In this document: piece by piece, positions 53,946-64,000 of the stretch
Layout: each line of letters starts with the position of its first letter
How positions within the stretch are numbered: position 1 is the stretch's first letter
From: Rana temporaria
Lineage: Eukaryota > Chordata > Amphibia > Anura > Ranidae
Reading direction: 5' to 3'
Assembly: GCF_905171775.1 (NCBI RefSeq)
Contig: NC_053490.1
Coordinates: forward strand, 514,060,695 to 514,124,694
DNA: 64,000 nt
The notes under the pieces: model-generated
Database searches by the model: none
What the model saw: only the letters and a program-made list of their open reading frames with translations
Told to the model about the DNA's origin: nothing
Program-made: the position numbers and the translations under genes

Positions 53946-54273
53946 AAAAACTCTAATGCCGTGTAGATTGTAGTCGAAAAACCCAACCGTGTGTAGGCTC
54001 CATCGGACATTTGCTGTCGGAATTTCCAGAAAACAAATGTTTGAGAGCTGGTTCTCAATTTTTCCAGAAATTCCGATCGTCTGTATGCAATTCTGAAAAT
54101 CCTACACATGCTCGGAATCATTGAACCTAATTTTTCTCGGCTTGTCGTAGTGTTGTACGTCACCGCGTTCTCGGCGTTTGTAATTCTTGACAACATTTGT
54201 GTGACCGTGTGTATGCAACACAAGTTTGAGCCAACATTCTGTTGGAAAAAAAATCCAACGTTTTCTTGTCTGA

Positions 54274-55162
54274 GGCCTCGTACACACGACCGAGAAACTT
54301 GACGTAAATGAAACATCGTTTTCCTCGACGAGTTCCTTGTCAGCAGGGTCGATCCTCCCTATAGGCTCACTATGCAAGCCGCTTAGGGCCCCGCAAAGCT
54401 GCGAAGGGCCCCCCAAATTACTAGAGGTCCCGCCTGGTGAGAAGTCATTTTCGCCCCCTCACCCCGCTTCTAAACTCGCTGGCTGAGTTATTTACGAGAG
54501 CAGAACACCCCCTACCCCCACTTCTCAACTTTCTTTAATGTGACATGTCACTGTCGTCAGCGCCTCCCGCTTCTCATTTTTGTGCCATGTCATTTTGCTT
54601 AGGGCCCCAGGGAGGTCAGGATCGGCACTGCTTGTCAGGCTTGTCGAGAATCTTGTCAAGCTGTCTTTGCGTACACACTATCAAGACAAAATCTCATCGT
54701 TCTCAAACGCGGTGACGTACAACACGTACGACGGCACTATAAAGGGGAAGTTTGATTCCACTGGCGCCACCCTTTGGGCTGCTTTTACTAATCTCATGTT
54801 ACTGCGTGTTAAGTAAAAGTTTGGTGAGAGACGATTCGCGCTTTTCAGTCTGTTACAGCGTGACGAATGTGCCATCTCCATTAAGAACGCTACTTTTACC
54901 GAAGGTGCACTCCCGTCTCATACTTTATTCGGAGCATGCGCGGGTTTCTAAGCGTACACACGAACGTGTTTCTCGTGGTAAACCAGCCCGACCAGAAACA
55001 CAACGAGGAAATTGACACTCCTGACGAGAGAACTTGTTCTCTTTTTTTCTCGTCGAGATCCACGACAGTTTTCTCAATGAAAAACATACACACGGCAAAA
55101 AAGCTCTGCCACCAAGTTTCTTGATGGATTTTGTCGAGGAAAACGGTCGTGTGTACGAGGCC
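54274..55162. mobile_element. GTACACAC-family MITE H4 nested in H5
   Basis: Ends GGCCTCGTACACACGACCGA and GGTCGTGTGTACGAGGCC flanked by TGA (54271-54273, 55163-55165). It contains a hAT insertion (54344-54630) and a family-specific middle (TTGCGTACACACTATCAAGA, GCGGTGACGTACAACACG). Non-coding. Confidence 0.85.
54344..54630. mobile_element. hAT-type MITE nested in H4
   Basis: 287 bp, ends CAGGGTCGATCC and GGATCGGCACTG, flanked by an exact 8-bp duplication CTTGTCAG (54336-54343, 54631-54638). GCTTAGGGCCCC motifs occur near both ends. Confidence 0.9.
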
Positions 55163-55191
55163 TGATTGTCCGATTGTGTGTATGCGGCATT

Positions 55192-56140
55192 GGAATATTT
55201 TTTTTGCCCCAGTCGAAACAACAACCAAACTTCTACACCAATGAGCACATGTTGGGTAATTCACACAGTACAAATATACATGTAGTTTCAAAGGACAAAT
55301 AGCTATAATTTTTTTATTTTTTCCCCCCCAGGATCACCTTCTGTATCTATTTTAGGAGTATTTTTATAGTTATCGTGTTATATTTCTTTGTTTCATCAAC
55401 GTAGCAGGAAGACAGCAGGTGGGAGACTCAAAGTACAGAAGAAAGCCTACAATGAGGTCTCGACCACTCTGTAGTTCTTCAGATGAAAGCTGCTGTTCCG
55501 TGAGTTCATTTGCTCCCCATGTGCTCGTAACGATTTGCTTCACGTTTCCTCAGAGAAACACGAAAAAACATATTACCGCGTTAAATGGATTCCAACCAAA
55601 ATTACGGCCATAACGGTGTACCTTATTCGATTGTAAGCTTCTCCGGAGAGGGACTAATTTGAATTGTTCGGTTTAAAGCATTGCAGAATGTGTCAGTGCT
55701 CTATATACGTGGGAGACAACTAAAGCAAATATCTGTTTGGATAGATCCATCGTGTTTTGTAAAGAGCTGCGCAAACCGTTGGCTGCTATATAAACCCTGT
55801 ATAATATTAATAATAATAAAATATAGTACATCACCAAAGCGTGCAGAACACAAAAAAAAAAGAAGAAGATGGATCCAACGGTACAGCATCACCTACCTTC
55901 CAGCCCTGCGGCAGCTTCATTGCCATTAAAGCTTGTTCCTTCGTATGTTTGCCATCAACAAATAGCTCAGATCTGCAGACAGTCCTTGTCCCTCCAGGGG
56001 CACAGTGTAGTCTTTAGGCAACTGCGGTGATATCAAGGGAGGCGAGTAAGGGAGTGTGTCTAAACTGTTACACATCGTGAAAGGCAAGGGAGTGAGAGAG
56101 GCATGAGCAAAGAAGGCTGATGACAATATTTCCTGCTCTA
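55192..56140. other. Apparently non-repetitive interval with an exon candidate
   Basis: I recognise no transposon here. A 76-nt minus-strand segment (55897-55972) is bounded by AG at its start and GTAGGT at its end. The polypyrimidine tract is weak. The remainder has no coding signal that I trust. Confidence 0.4.
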
Positions 56141-56711
56141 TTCATTGAGACTCGTACAAAAACACATCTCAGGCTATGGATTAGCCATGGTTAAAGTCAG
56201 AGGAAAAGCCGTGGCAGGATGAACTGGGTCATGGCGTCATTAAAAAAAATAAACAAGATAAATTAAAGAAGATAAAAAAATATAAAAATTTCAAAAATAA
56301 TAATATTACATAAAAATAAGGTCAAACATTAACATAATAATAATAGTATTTTTGTTATTATTATTATTATTTATCATTAATATTATTATTTTTATTATCA
56401 ATAATAATAATATTTTAATTGTTGTTGTTGTTGTTGTTGTTGTTATTATTATTATTATTATTGTTATTACTGTTATTATTATTATTAGTAATAATAATAA
56501 CAATCAAAATATGCACGATTTTTTTTTATCTTTTTTAACTTATCTTGTTTATTTTTTTATTTTATTTTTAATGATGCCATGACCAACTTCAACATACCAT
56601 GGCTTTTCCTGATCATTTTTTTTACTATTTTTATGTATTTTATGTCTTATTATTATTATTATTATTATTATCGTTGTTGTTGTTGTTGTTATTATTGTTG
56701 TTGTTATTACT

Positions 56712-56754
<43 letters not shown>

Positions 56755-57081
56755 TAAAATACATAAAAATAGTAAAAAAAAATATTATTAGGAAAAGCTG
56801 TGGTAGGTTGAAGTGGGTCATGGTATCATTAAAATTAAATTAAAACATTAAAAATAAACAAGATAAACTAAAAAAATATTTGTTGTTGTTGTTATTATTA
56901 TTGTTATTGTTATTACTGTTATTATTATTAGTAACAATCAAAATATGCACGATTTTTTTTAATCTTTTTTAACTTATCTTGTTTATTTTTTTTATTTTAT
57001 TTTTAATGATGCCATGACCCACTTCAACATACCATGGCTTTTCCTGATCATTTTTTTTACTATTTTTATGTATTTTATGTC

Positions 57082-57128
<47 letters not shown>

Positions 57129-57137
57129 GTTATTACT

Positions 57138-57186
<49 letters not shown>

Positions 57187-57563
57187 TACATAAAAATAGT
57201 AAAAAAATATATTATTAGGAAAAGCTGTGGTAGGTTGAAGTGGGTCATTGTATCATTAAAATTAAATTAAAACATTAAAAATAAACAAGATAAACTAAAA
57301 AATATTTAAAAAACAATTATTAAAAAAATACATAAAAAATAATTTAAAACATTAACACAATAATAATAATAATAGTACAGAAAATACATAAAAAAATACA
57401 AAAAATAACAAAGAATAATACATTTAGGGAAAGCCAAGGCAGGATGAACTGGATCATGGCATCATTAAATAAATAAACAAGATACATTAAAACAAGATAC
57501 AAAAAAAAATATTAATCATTTCAAAAATAATAATATTATATAAACATTATGTCAAACATTAAC

Positions 57564-57639
<76 letters not shown>

Positions 57640-58001
57640 ATGAAATACATAAAAATTGTAAAAAAATAAATAATGATCAGGAAAAGCCATGGTAGGTTGA
57701 AGTGGGTCATGGTATCATTAAAATAAAAAAATAAAAAAAATAAACAAGATAAACTAAAAAAGATTTAAAAAACAATCATTAAAAAAAATAATAATACATA
57801 AAAATAATTTAAAACATTAACACAATAATAGTAGTACAGAAAATAATAACAAAGAATACTACATTTAGGGAAAGCCATGGCAGGCTGAACTGGATCATGG
57901 CACCATTAAAAAAATAAACAAGATACATTAAATCAAGATAAAAAAAATATTAATAATTTCAAAAATAATAATATTATATAAACATTATGTCAAACATTAA
58001 C

Positions 58002-58038
<37 letters not shown>

Positions 58039-58056
58039 ATGAATGAATGAATGAAT
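56141..58056. repeat. Palindromic (AAT)n-rich satellite, left block
   Basis: Repeated units of about 200-480 bp contain GGAAAGCCATGGCAGGATGA, ACTGGGTCATGGCATCATTA, AAATAAACAAGATAAA and (AAT)n or (ATT)n runs. Some units are inverted (56570 and 57005 read GATGCCATGACC...CCATGGCTTTTCC), giving hairpins centred near 56700 and 57130. Longest (AAT)n tract: about 57562-57637. Leu/Ile-rich frames are artefacts. Confidence 0.9.
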
Positions 58057-58128
58057 GAAAAACTTATATAGCGCGGCACATGCGAACTGAATCGCTTCTG
58101 GGCGCTTGTTGTTAGTGTCTCATGCCTT

Positions 58129-61113
58129 TCAGAAAAGCAGGGTTTTGATCTGCCTTCTGAAAGACAGGTGGTTTTGCTCCAACCGAATGCTGGTTGGTAA
58201 AGCATTCCAAAGCCTGGGGCCCTGGAAAGCAAACCTTCTTTCTCCTTTGGACTTGTATTTGGTTATAGGAACCTTGACCAGATTTTGGTCGGTGGAACGC
58301 AGAATGCGGCTGCAATTGTGCGGTTTGATCTTGTCGCATAGATATCTAGGAGCCTTCCCATGGATGCACTTATGTGTCAGGCAGAGTGCTTTGAATGCAA
58401 TTCTGTCTTTCACTGGCAGCCAGTGAAGGGATCTCAGTGAAGGTGAGATTGATTCCCAAGATTTTTTCCCAGTCACCAGTCTAGCGGCCGTATTCTGTAC
58501 GACTTGGAGACGAGCGATTTGGTACTTGGGTAGCCCGAGGTAAAGGGCATTTGCATAGTCCAGTCTGGAATTCACGATAGATCCCACCACGACTGCTACG
58601 TCTTCTTTGGGAATAAATGGAATCAGTCTGCGTAGTAGGCGCATCAAATGGTGCGCCCCGCTGACTACTGACCCTATTTGTGCGTCCATTGTCATGAAGG
58701 TGTCAAACGTGACTCCCAGACTTTTGACTTTGGAGCTAGGGGCGATGATTTGTCCCAGGATGGGAGATGGTGTCCAGTTTGTTGTCGGTGATTTCTTCCG
58801 ACTGGCATCGAAGATAAAAAGTTCTGTTTTAGCACTATTGAGTTTGAGATAACTCTTAGTCATCCAGTTTTCTATTGAAGAGAGACAATTCTCTAAACTT
58901 AGATGATGATCCTTTTTGTGGCAGATGCGAAAATACAACTGCGTGTCGTCTGCATAAGAGTGATAAAGTAGTTCATGGCTACTGATAATATCAAAGAGAG
59001 GACGAAGATAGATGTTAAACAGCACTGGTGATAAGGGGGATCCTTGGGGGACCCCACATGTCACCGTGCGTTTTTCTGACGTGAAGGATCCCAGTTTCAC
59101 TGTTTGTGATCGGTTTCCTAGAAAAGAGGAGAACCATGGTAAGGCATCTTCTGAGAGTCCGGCGACTTCTGTTAGTCGTCTCAGTAGCAATCCATGGTCT
59201 ACTGTGTCAAAAGCAGCGCTTAGGTCCAGCAGAACCAGGAGAGATGATTCTCCTTCGTCTGCGGCCTCGAGCGCATCGTCCCATATTTTCAGTAAGGCCG
59301 TTTCTGTCCCGTGTCCGGGACGGAACCCGGATTGAAATGGATCGAGTAGGTTGTGGGTGTCCAGATGCTGTTGCAGCTGATTTACCACCACTTTCTCCAT
59401 TATCTTGGACAGAGCATTTAGACTTGTTATGGGACGGCGGTGAGTTGGGTCCATAGGATCCAAATTAGGTTTTTTCAAGATCGGCAGGATTGTGCCCTCT
59501 TTCAGCAGGGAAGGCACTATGCCTTCCTTAAATGACTGATTTATAAGCTGCGTGATCGGAGGCGCCAGGATGTCGGCACATTCCTTCAGTAGCTTGGTGG
59601 GAATGATGTCATTCGGTGCTGTGCTGTCGCGCAGCAGGCCAATGAATTTTTTTGTTGTATCGATGGAGATGGGTTCCAAAGTGAACTTAGTTGATTGTAG
59701 AGGCGTTCGGTCGTTGTTTTGATTGAAGACGGGGCTGAGTGGAGTATTGTTTTGCCGAATACTTACCCGAATTTTCTCAATTTTGTCGATGAAGAAATCC
59801 GATAGTTCATTGCAGAACTCTTGGGTGTCTGAAGTGGGGACTTCTAGACATCCAGGATTCATGGTCTGGGTGACCATCCTGAAGAGTTCGCGAGGGCGAT
59901 TGAGTGCGCTGTTAATCACCCTGGAGAAGTGAAGTTTTTTGGCTTTGAAAATTTCCTTGTGATAGCGCGTAGTTACTGCTTTGTAGATGTTGAGGTGGTC
60001 TTCTGACGGACTTCTTTTCCAGGAGGCTTCCGCCCTTCTGCGCTCTTGCTTCAATAGCGACAGTTGGTTATTGAACCAGCTGGACTTATTTTCCCGGCTG
60101 CGAAGTTTGCGCTTTGGTGCTGCTAAGTCGGCTGACTGTAGCAGAGCTGCATTAATGGCGTCCAAAGTATCTGAGGCTGCTAGCTGAGGAGGAATAGCCC
60201 CAATTCGGTTTCCCAGGGTAGATCTGAAGAGTTCCGAGTGGAGCTTCCTCTGAGATCTAGCCCAGTGTATTGTCACCGGCTTGGGTATTTTCATGACTAA
60301 TGGAGTTCTGGGGATTATGAAGCTGATTGCATGGTGGTCTGTCCATGGCAAAGGTTCATTTCCCACAATATTAATTTTCAGATTTTGTCTGAAAATTAGG
60401 TCGAGTGTGTGACCTGAAGCATGCGTTGGTCCGCGTATAAGTTGTTGAAGTCCAAATCCTTCCAGGTGGTTGATGCAGGCATCCGCGATGGGATCCTGTG
60501 AGGAGTTAGCCCACAAATTAAAATCCCCGAGCAGCAAAAGATGATTACCGCTAAGGGTGTAGGTGGAAATGAACTCCGTTAATGCTGATATCAACTGCGA
60601 TTTGGGCCCAGGGGGCCTATAGCAGAGGAGAATATGAACGGTCTCCTGAGAATGAGCTTGAAGTTGAAGCGTAAGGGTTTCCATGAAAGGAAGAGGATTT
60701 TGAAGGACCGGTTTAGTGATTGCAATATGCGACTTATGAATCACCGCCAGTCCTCCTCCCCTTTGCCCTATTCTATTTTCCGTTAAGATGCGATAGTTTG
60801 CTGGCACCAGTTCTCCGAGAATGGTGTTGCAATCGTCTGACAGCCAACTTTCCGTGATAAAGAGGCAGTCTAGATCGTATTGTAGTAAGAAATCATGGAT
60901 TTCTGATCGGTGTTTAACTGCTGATCTAGTGTTAAGCAAAGCACATGATATGTGCTTGAGCTGTGTTGAATGATTGAAATATTTGATGATCGATCGATGA
61001 TCGAACCTCAAAAGTTGATCTGATTTTAAGGTTATTGTGGTGGCGGCAGGCAATGTAGTAGCGAAATGTCTCAGACCCCAAATGGTTTCTGCAGAGTAAC
61101 GCAACTTAACCAT
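58129..61113 (-). CDS. L2-clade LINE endonuclease-reverse transcriptase, apparently intact
   Basis: 994 residues without interruption. The AP-like endonuclease (about 55-270) keeps N61, E88 (ITESWL), Y165, D197/N199 (GDFNL) and D259/H260 (DH). The RT (about 535-800) has RRPITSLNALSKIMEKV (560-576), QSGFRPGHGTETAL, LLDLSAAFDTVDH (628-640, first catalytic Asp), GVPQGSPLSP (687-696) and YADD (720-723, catalytic pair). The C-terminal region carries LRSLHWLPVKDRI. It nicks target DNA and primes reverse transcription of its own RNA. No inactivating change is visible. L2 rather than another CR1-group clade is my judgement from the DTVDH and YADDTQLY blocks. Confidence 0.9.
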   Translation of the reverse strand: MVKLRYSAETIWGLRHFATTLPAATTITLKSDQLLRFDHRSIIKYFNHSTQLKHISCALLNTRSAVKHRSEIHDFLLQYDLDCLFITESWLSDDCNTILGELVPANYRILTENRIGQRGGGLAVIHKSHIAITKPVLQNPLPFMETLTLQLQAHSQETVHILLCYRPPGPKSQLISALTEFISTYTLSGNHLLLLGDFNLWANSSQDPIADACINHLEGFGLQQLIRGPTHASGHTLDLIFRQNLKINIVGNEPLPWTDHHAISFIIPRTPLVMKIPKPVTIHWARSQRKLHSELFRSTLGNRIGAIPPQLAASDTLDAINAALLQSADLAAPKRKLRSRENKSSWFNNQLSLLKQERRRAEASWKRSPSEDHLNIYKAVTTRYHKEIFKAKKLHFSRVINSALNRPRELFRMVTQTMNPGCLEVPTSDTQEFCNELSDFFIDKIEKIRVSIRQNNTPLSPVFNQNNDRTPLQSTKFTLEPISIDTTKKFIGLLRDSTAPNDIIPTKLLKECADILAPPITQLINQSFKEGIVPSLLKEGTILPILKKPNLDPMDPTHRRPITSLNALSKIMEKVVVNQLQQHLDTHNLLDPFQSGFRPGHGTETALLKIWDDALEAADEGESSLLVLLDLSAAFDTVDHGLLLRRLTEVAGLSEDALPWFSSFLGNRSQTVKLGSFTSEKRTVTCGVPQGSPLSPVLFNIYLRPLFDIISSHELLYHSYADDTQLYFRICHKKDHHLSLENCLSSIENWMTKSYLKLNSAKTELFIFDASRKKSPTTNWTPSPILGQIIAPSSKVKSLGVTFDTFMTMDAQIGSVVSGAHHLMRLLRRLIPFIPKEDVAVVVGSIVNSRLDYANALYLGLPKYQIARLQVVQNTAARLVTGKKSWESISPSLRSLHWLPVKDRIAFKALCLTHKCIHGKAPRYLCDKIKPHNCSRILRSTDQNLVKVPITKYKSKGERRFAFQGPRLWNALPTSIRLEQNHLSFRRQIKTLLF

Positions 61114-62030
61114 TGTTGCCAGTCACCAAGGGCTGGGGTGCGGGCGTAGGGTGAGAGAGGATTCGAGAATCCTAGCTCAAGGGAAAATGGGATTTTATTT
61201 TTGGTCCAGAGGAAGGCAAAAAACCCTGGGCAAGCTGGCCAATGTGCTGCGGCAGGGAAAAAATTCCTTCCTGATCCCTAAAGGCGATCGGCTCAAAACC
61301 CTGGATCAAAAGACTAACGGCTTGTGGAGGGGAAAAAAGGGGGGGGGGGAAGCTGGGTGTCACTGCTGCTGGGTGTACCAAAATAATGGCTGCCAGGCAA
61401 AGCACAGGACCCGGGCTGGGGGGGGGCTGTCAGCTTGGTAAAAATACTATTTACCGATAAAGTTGCTGAGCAGGGGGCCTCTGGGGGTGTGGGGGTGAAT
61501 ATCCAGAGCAAACTGTGCTTAGGAATTAAGTGTAAAGAGAAAAAGAGCGGCGCGCCGGTAGGCCGCGGCTGAAGCCGCGGACTTTCCTAAGGTGCGGCGG
61601 CCGCGAGAAGGAGCAGGCCGGCGCGGGGGTGAAAGAACACCCAGAAACGCCGGAAATACACCCAGGGGGGGTGATTTGGGACCACCACAAGTGGGTGGCC
61701 GTGCGGGCGATAGATGCCGGCGAGAGGTAGTATGGAAAGCCGCAGTGTGGGGTCTGTGTGACGGCTGCCCTGATAAGGACGGCCGTCAGTGGATCCCCAG
61801 GATGTCAGGCCCTGAGAGGCAGGGTCTTACCTGCGGAAGAGAGGAGTCCTCGTGGAGAGCGAGATGCTGGTTCCAGGTTCCAGGGAGCTTGTTTCATGGA
61901 GCGTCTAGCCTAGCAGCTGCCTAGCCTCTGACTGCCAGGTCTGGGTGGAAGCAGGCTCGTATGCGGAAGGTCCGAAGCGCCCTACTCCACCGCTGACACT
62001 GACTGACTGATCTGACTGACTGACTGTTGT
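61114..62030 (-). promoter_or_regulatory. LINE 5' region
   Basis: About 0.9 kb upstream of the ORF on the minus strand, GC- and CpG-rich at 61540-61960. It begins with CAGTCAGTCAG repeats (about 61995-62025) against the AT-rich satellite. No separate ORF1 of useful length is seen. It probably holds the internal promoter (inference). Confidence 0.5.
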
Positions 62031-62404
62031 AGTAATTATTATAATAATAATAATAATAATACATGAAATACATAAAAAAAAATAAAAAAAAAATGTTTAG
62101 GAAAAGCAATGGTAGGTTGAAGTGGGTCATGGCATCATTAAAAAATTTTTAATAAAAACATAAACAAGATAAACTAAAAAAGATTTTAAAAAATAATTAA
62201 ATAATCATAATTTTTACATAAAAATAATTGAAAACATTAACATAATAAAATAATAATAATTCATACAAATAATAAAAAATAACAAAGAAAAATAAATCAT
62301 GGAAAGCCATGGCAGGCAAGATAAATTACAACAAGATAAAAATGTTTTTATAATTTCAAAAATAATAATAATAATAATATTAATATATACAAATTATTTA
62401 AAAC

Positions 62405-62438
<34 letters not shown>

Positions 62439-62711
62439 ATAAATACAATACAAAATACAAAAAAAAATACAAAAAATAATGATCACGAAAAGCCATGGTA
62501 GGTTGAAGTGGGTCACTGTATCATTAATAAATAAACAAGATACATTTAAAAAAAACAATCATTAAAAAATAATAATAATAATACATAAAAATAATTGAAA
62601 ACATTAACATAATAAAAATAATAATACATAAAAGACATAAAAATAATAAAAAATAACAAAGAAAAATAAATCAGGGAAAGCCATGGCAGGCGGAACTGGG
62701 TCATGGCATCA
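62031..62711. repeat. Palindromic (AAT)n-rich satellite, right block
   Basis: It resumes the 56141-58056 pattern: AAAAGCAATGGTAGGTTGAA, GTGGGTCATGGCATCATTA, AACAAGATAAACT, (AAT)n at 62407-62438. The L2 element therefore interrupts one array. Confidence 0.88.
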
Positions 62712-62875
62712 TTAACCACTTGACCACTGGGCACTTACACTTTGCTCTCACAAATTGAATGACAATTACTCAGTCATACAACACTGTACCCATACGAAAT
62801 GTTGGTCCTTTTTTCCCACAAATAGAGCTTTATTTTGGTGGTATTTAATCACCAATGTGTTTTTTATTTTAAAAT
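62712..62875. mobile_element. CCACTT-type TTAA element left end
   Basis: TTAA-CCACTTGACCACTGGGC followed by CCCACAAATAGAGCTTTATTTT. Truncated after about 160 bp. Confidence 0.65.
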
Positions 62876-63015
62876 TGCTGAGTATCGCCGAGTATAGCTG
62901 GGTACGGCCTTTTATATGCTGAGTATCGCTGAGTATGGCTGGGTATCACTGAGTATGGCTGGGTATCACCGAGAATGCCTGGGTATGGCCGGGTATGGCT
63001 AAGTATGGCTGGTAG
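62876..63015. repeat. GAGTATGGCTGG short minisatellite
   Basis: About a dozen degenerate 9-11-bp units (GAGTATCGCT, GGGTATGGCT). Confidence 0.85.
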
Positions 63016-63590
63016 GGATGAGCTTCGAGTTCAAGTCATTGCCTGTTCGGCGAACAATTTGGGGTGTTTGCGGCAAATTCGAAAAGCCGCCGAACACCCT
63101 GTTAAAGTATATGGGAGAAATCTAAAGTGCTAATTTTAAAGGCTAATATGCAATTTTTTGTCCTAAAAAGTGTTTGGGGACCCGGGTCCTGTCCCAGGAA
63201 ACATGTATCAATGCAAAAAAAGTTTTAAAAACTGACGTTTTTTCGGGAGCAATGAATTTAATAATGCTAAAAGTGAAACAATAAAAGTGAAATATTTCTT
63301 TAAATTTCGTACCAAGGGGGGTGTATAGTATGCCTGTGAAAAAGCGCATGTTTCCCGTACATAGAACTGTCCCTGCACAAAGTGTCATTTCTGAAAGAAA
63401 AAAAGGCATTTAAAACCGGACTTGCGGCAATAATGAATTGTCGGCTCTGGCAATTCAGAGCGAATTTATTCATAAAAAAAAAAATAGCGTGGGGGTCCCC
63501 CCAAATTAAATTACCAGGCCCTTCAGGTCTGGAATGGATATTAAGGGGAACCCCGCCATCAATAAAAAAAAAAAAAATGGGACAGGGATG
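63008..63590. repeat. 'TAGGGATGAGC' repeat, copy B
   Basis: Second copy of the repeat at 52222-52926. It shares CGGCAAATTCGAAAAGCCGC, GTGAAACAATAAAAGTGAAA and CAGGCCCTTCAGGTCTGG. Confidence 0.7.
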
Positions 63591-64000
63591 GTAAAAAATA
63601 AACTGACAAGGGGCTATAATCCTCCCTTACTCTATCCAAAATGAAGAAAAAGGTGTTGCCTATAGTTTTATAGTTCTAAGCACAAATTTCTGATCATTTT
63701 ATGGAGAGGACTAAGAAGATATAACCATGCCAATGGTGCAGCAGAAAACATATAGCACAGTGAGGAAGGTTTGTGGTCCAGGATGATAGGACAGTCAAAA
63801 TAAGACTTTATGGGGGCGCTAGACTAATATACCTCTCAGCCCAGTCTGCCCTATAAGACTGGTGCTACACTAAACAGTCTGATGTCTGTCTGTGAAATGA
63901 TGTGGGAAGGGGCGGGGGTGGGCGGTGGGCGGTGCCGCAGCTCAATTCCTATTGGCAGCCACCCGGCCGGCTCTCCACTGTCCTGTCCACTCTGTAACTG
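63591..64000. other. Unassigned right edge, GC-rich at the end
   Basis: 63600-63890 is not recognised. 63905-64000 has GGGGCGGGGG, GGGCGGTGGGCGGTG and CCTATTGGCAG, resembling GC boxes and a CCAAT box. It could be the start of a promoter or just another GC-rich repeat. Confidence 0.3.

Larger units (their letters stand above)
53957..55191. mobile_element. 'ATGCCGTGTA' MITE H5 containing H4
   Basis: TGCCGTGTAGATTGTAGTCG at the left and CGATTGTGTGTATGCGGCA at the right are inverted. The interior sequence (TGTCGGAATTTCCAGAAA, its mirror TTTCCAGAAATTCCGATCG) confirms one element split by H4 at 54274-55162. Confidence 0.75.
58057..62030 (-). mobile_element. L2-clade LINE with intact ORF
   Basis: The minus strand reads: 5' region 62030-61114, a 994-codon ORF, a short 3' UTR, then GCGCTATATAAG and a (CATT)n tail (58034-58057). 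The short 3' UTR with a tandem tetranucleotide end is typical of L2/CR1-group LINEs. It sits inside the (AAT)n satellite, so the target duplication cannot be resolved. Confidence 0.8.

Noticed and set aside
56306..57270. Ile/Leu-rich ORFs of 65-90 codons
   Set aside because: (ATT)n and (AAT)n microsatellite translations.
1..64000. tRNA, rRNA or snRNA genes
   Set aside because: I looked for tRNA A/B boxes and conserved rRNA or snRNA segments by eye and saw none that I could support; a covariance-model scan would be needed to exclude them.

Overview
This window looks like transposon-packed intergenic DNA from an anuran amphibian, probably a ranoid frog. The evidence is the mix of families: a Neptune-type Penelope-like element (PLE), Tx1/L1-clade and L2-clade LINEs, TTAA-target (piggyBac/Kolobok-like) non-autonomous elements, 3-bp-target (PIF/Harbinger-like) and 8-bp-target (hAT) MITEs, and Tc1/mariner relics. 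No complete host gene is recognisable. Almost every long open frame belongs to a mobile element or is an accident of tandem repetition. Element names rest on protein motifs, terminal repeats and target-site duplications (TSDs) read by eye, not on a database search.

Layout. 1-9.78 kb: a PLE on the minus strand, with the start of its reverse transcriptase running off the left edge and ORF1 at 262-1212. It is joined head-to-head to a second copy of its 5' region, making a palindrome with about 1.7-kb arms. Each arm carries a hammerhead-like motif. A 4.4-kb Tx1/L1-type LINE (ORF1 plus endonuclease) interrupts the left arm with a 17-bp TSD, and the right arm preserves the empty site. 9.8-13.9 kb: 'CAGATTC' MITEs and TTAA elements, partly nested. 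14.4-15.3 kb: a 24/47-bp minisatellite. 15.8-20.5 kb: TTAA-element pieces, a second Tx1 LINE fragment and a Tc1 relic. 21-30.8 kb: three about 1-kb 'CCACTT' TTAA elements among more CAGATTC MITEs. 31.4-32.1 kb: thirteen 49-bp repeats. 32.2-35.6 kb: a Tc1 relic and a long CCACTT-type region, each split by a MITE. 37-38.3 kb: three small MITEs with clean ends. 39.2-42.8 kb: an L2-like LINE fragment, a TTAA element, and a TTAA MITE split by a probable solo LTR. 43-47.8 kb: more MITEs, a second LTR piece, and a PLE 3' fragment encoding the GIY-YIG endonuclease. 48.6-53.5 kb: a degenerate about 32-bp array broken up by a LINE, an LTR and MITEs. 54-55.2 kb: a three-level nest of MITEs. 55.2-56.1 kb: apparently non-repetitive DNA with a weak exon candidate. 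56.1-62.7 kb: a palindromic (AAT)n-rich satellite interrupted by an L2-clade LINE with an intact 994-codon endonuclease-reverse transcriptase ORF. 62.7-64 kb: more repeats and a GC-rich edge.

How the parts work together: the autonomous parts (PLE proteins, Tx1 ORF1p/ORF2p, L2 protein) are retrotransposition machinery. The MITEs have no transposase here and must have been moved by enzymes encoded elsewhere. Paralogous empty sites within the window let several insertions be ordered in time.
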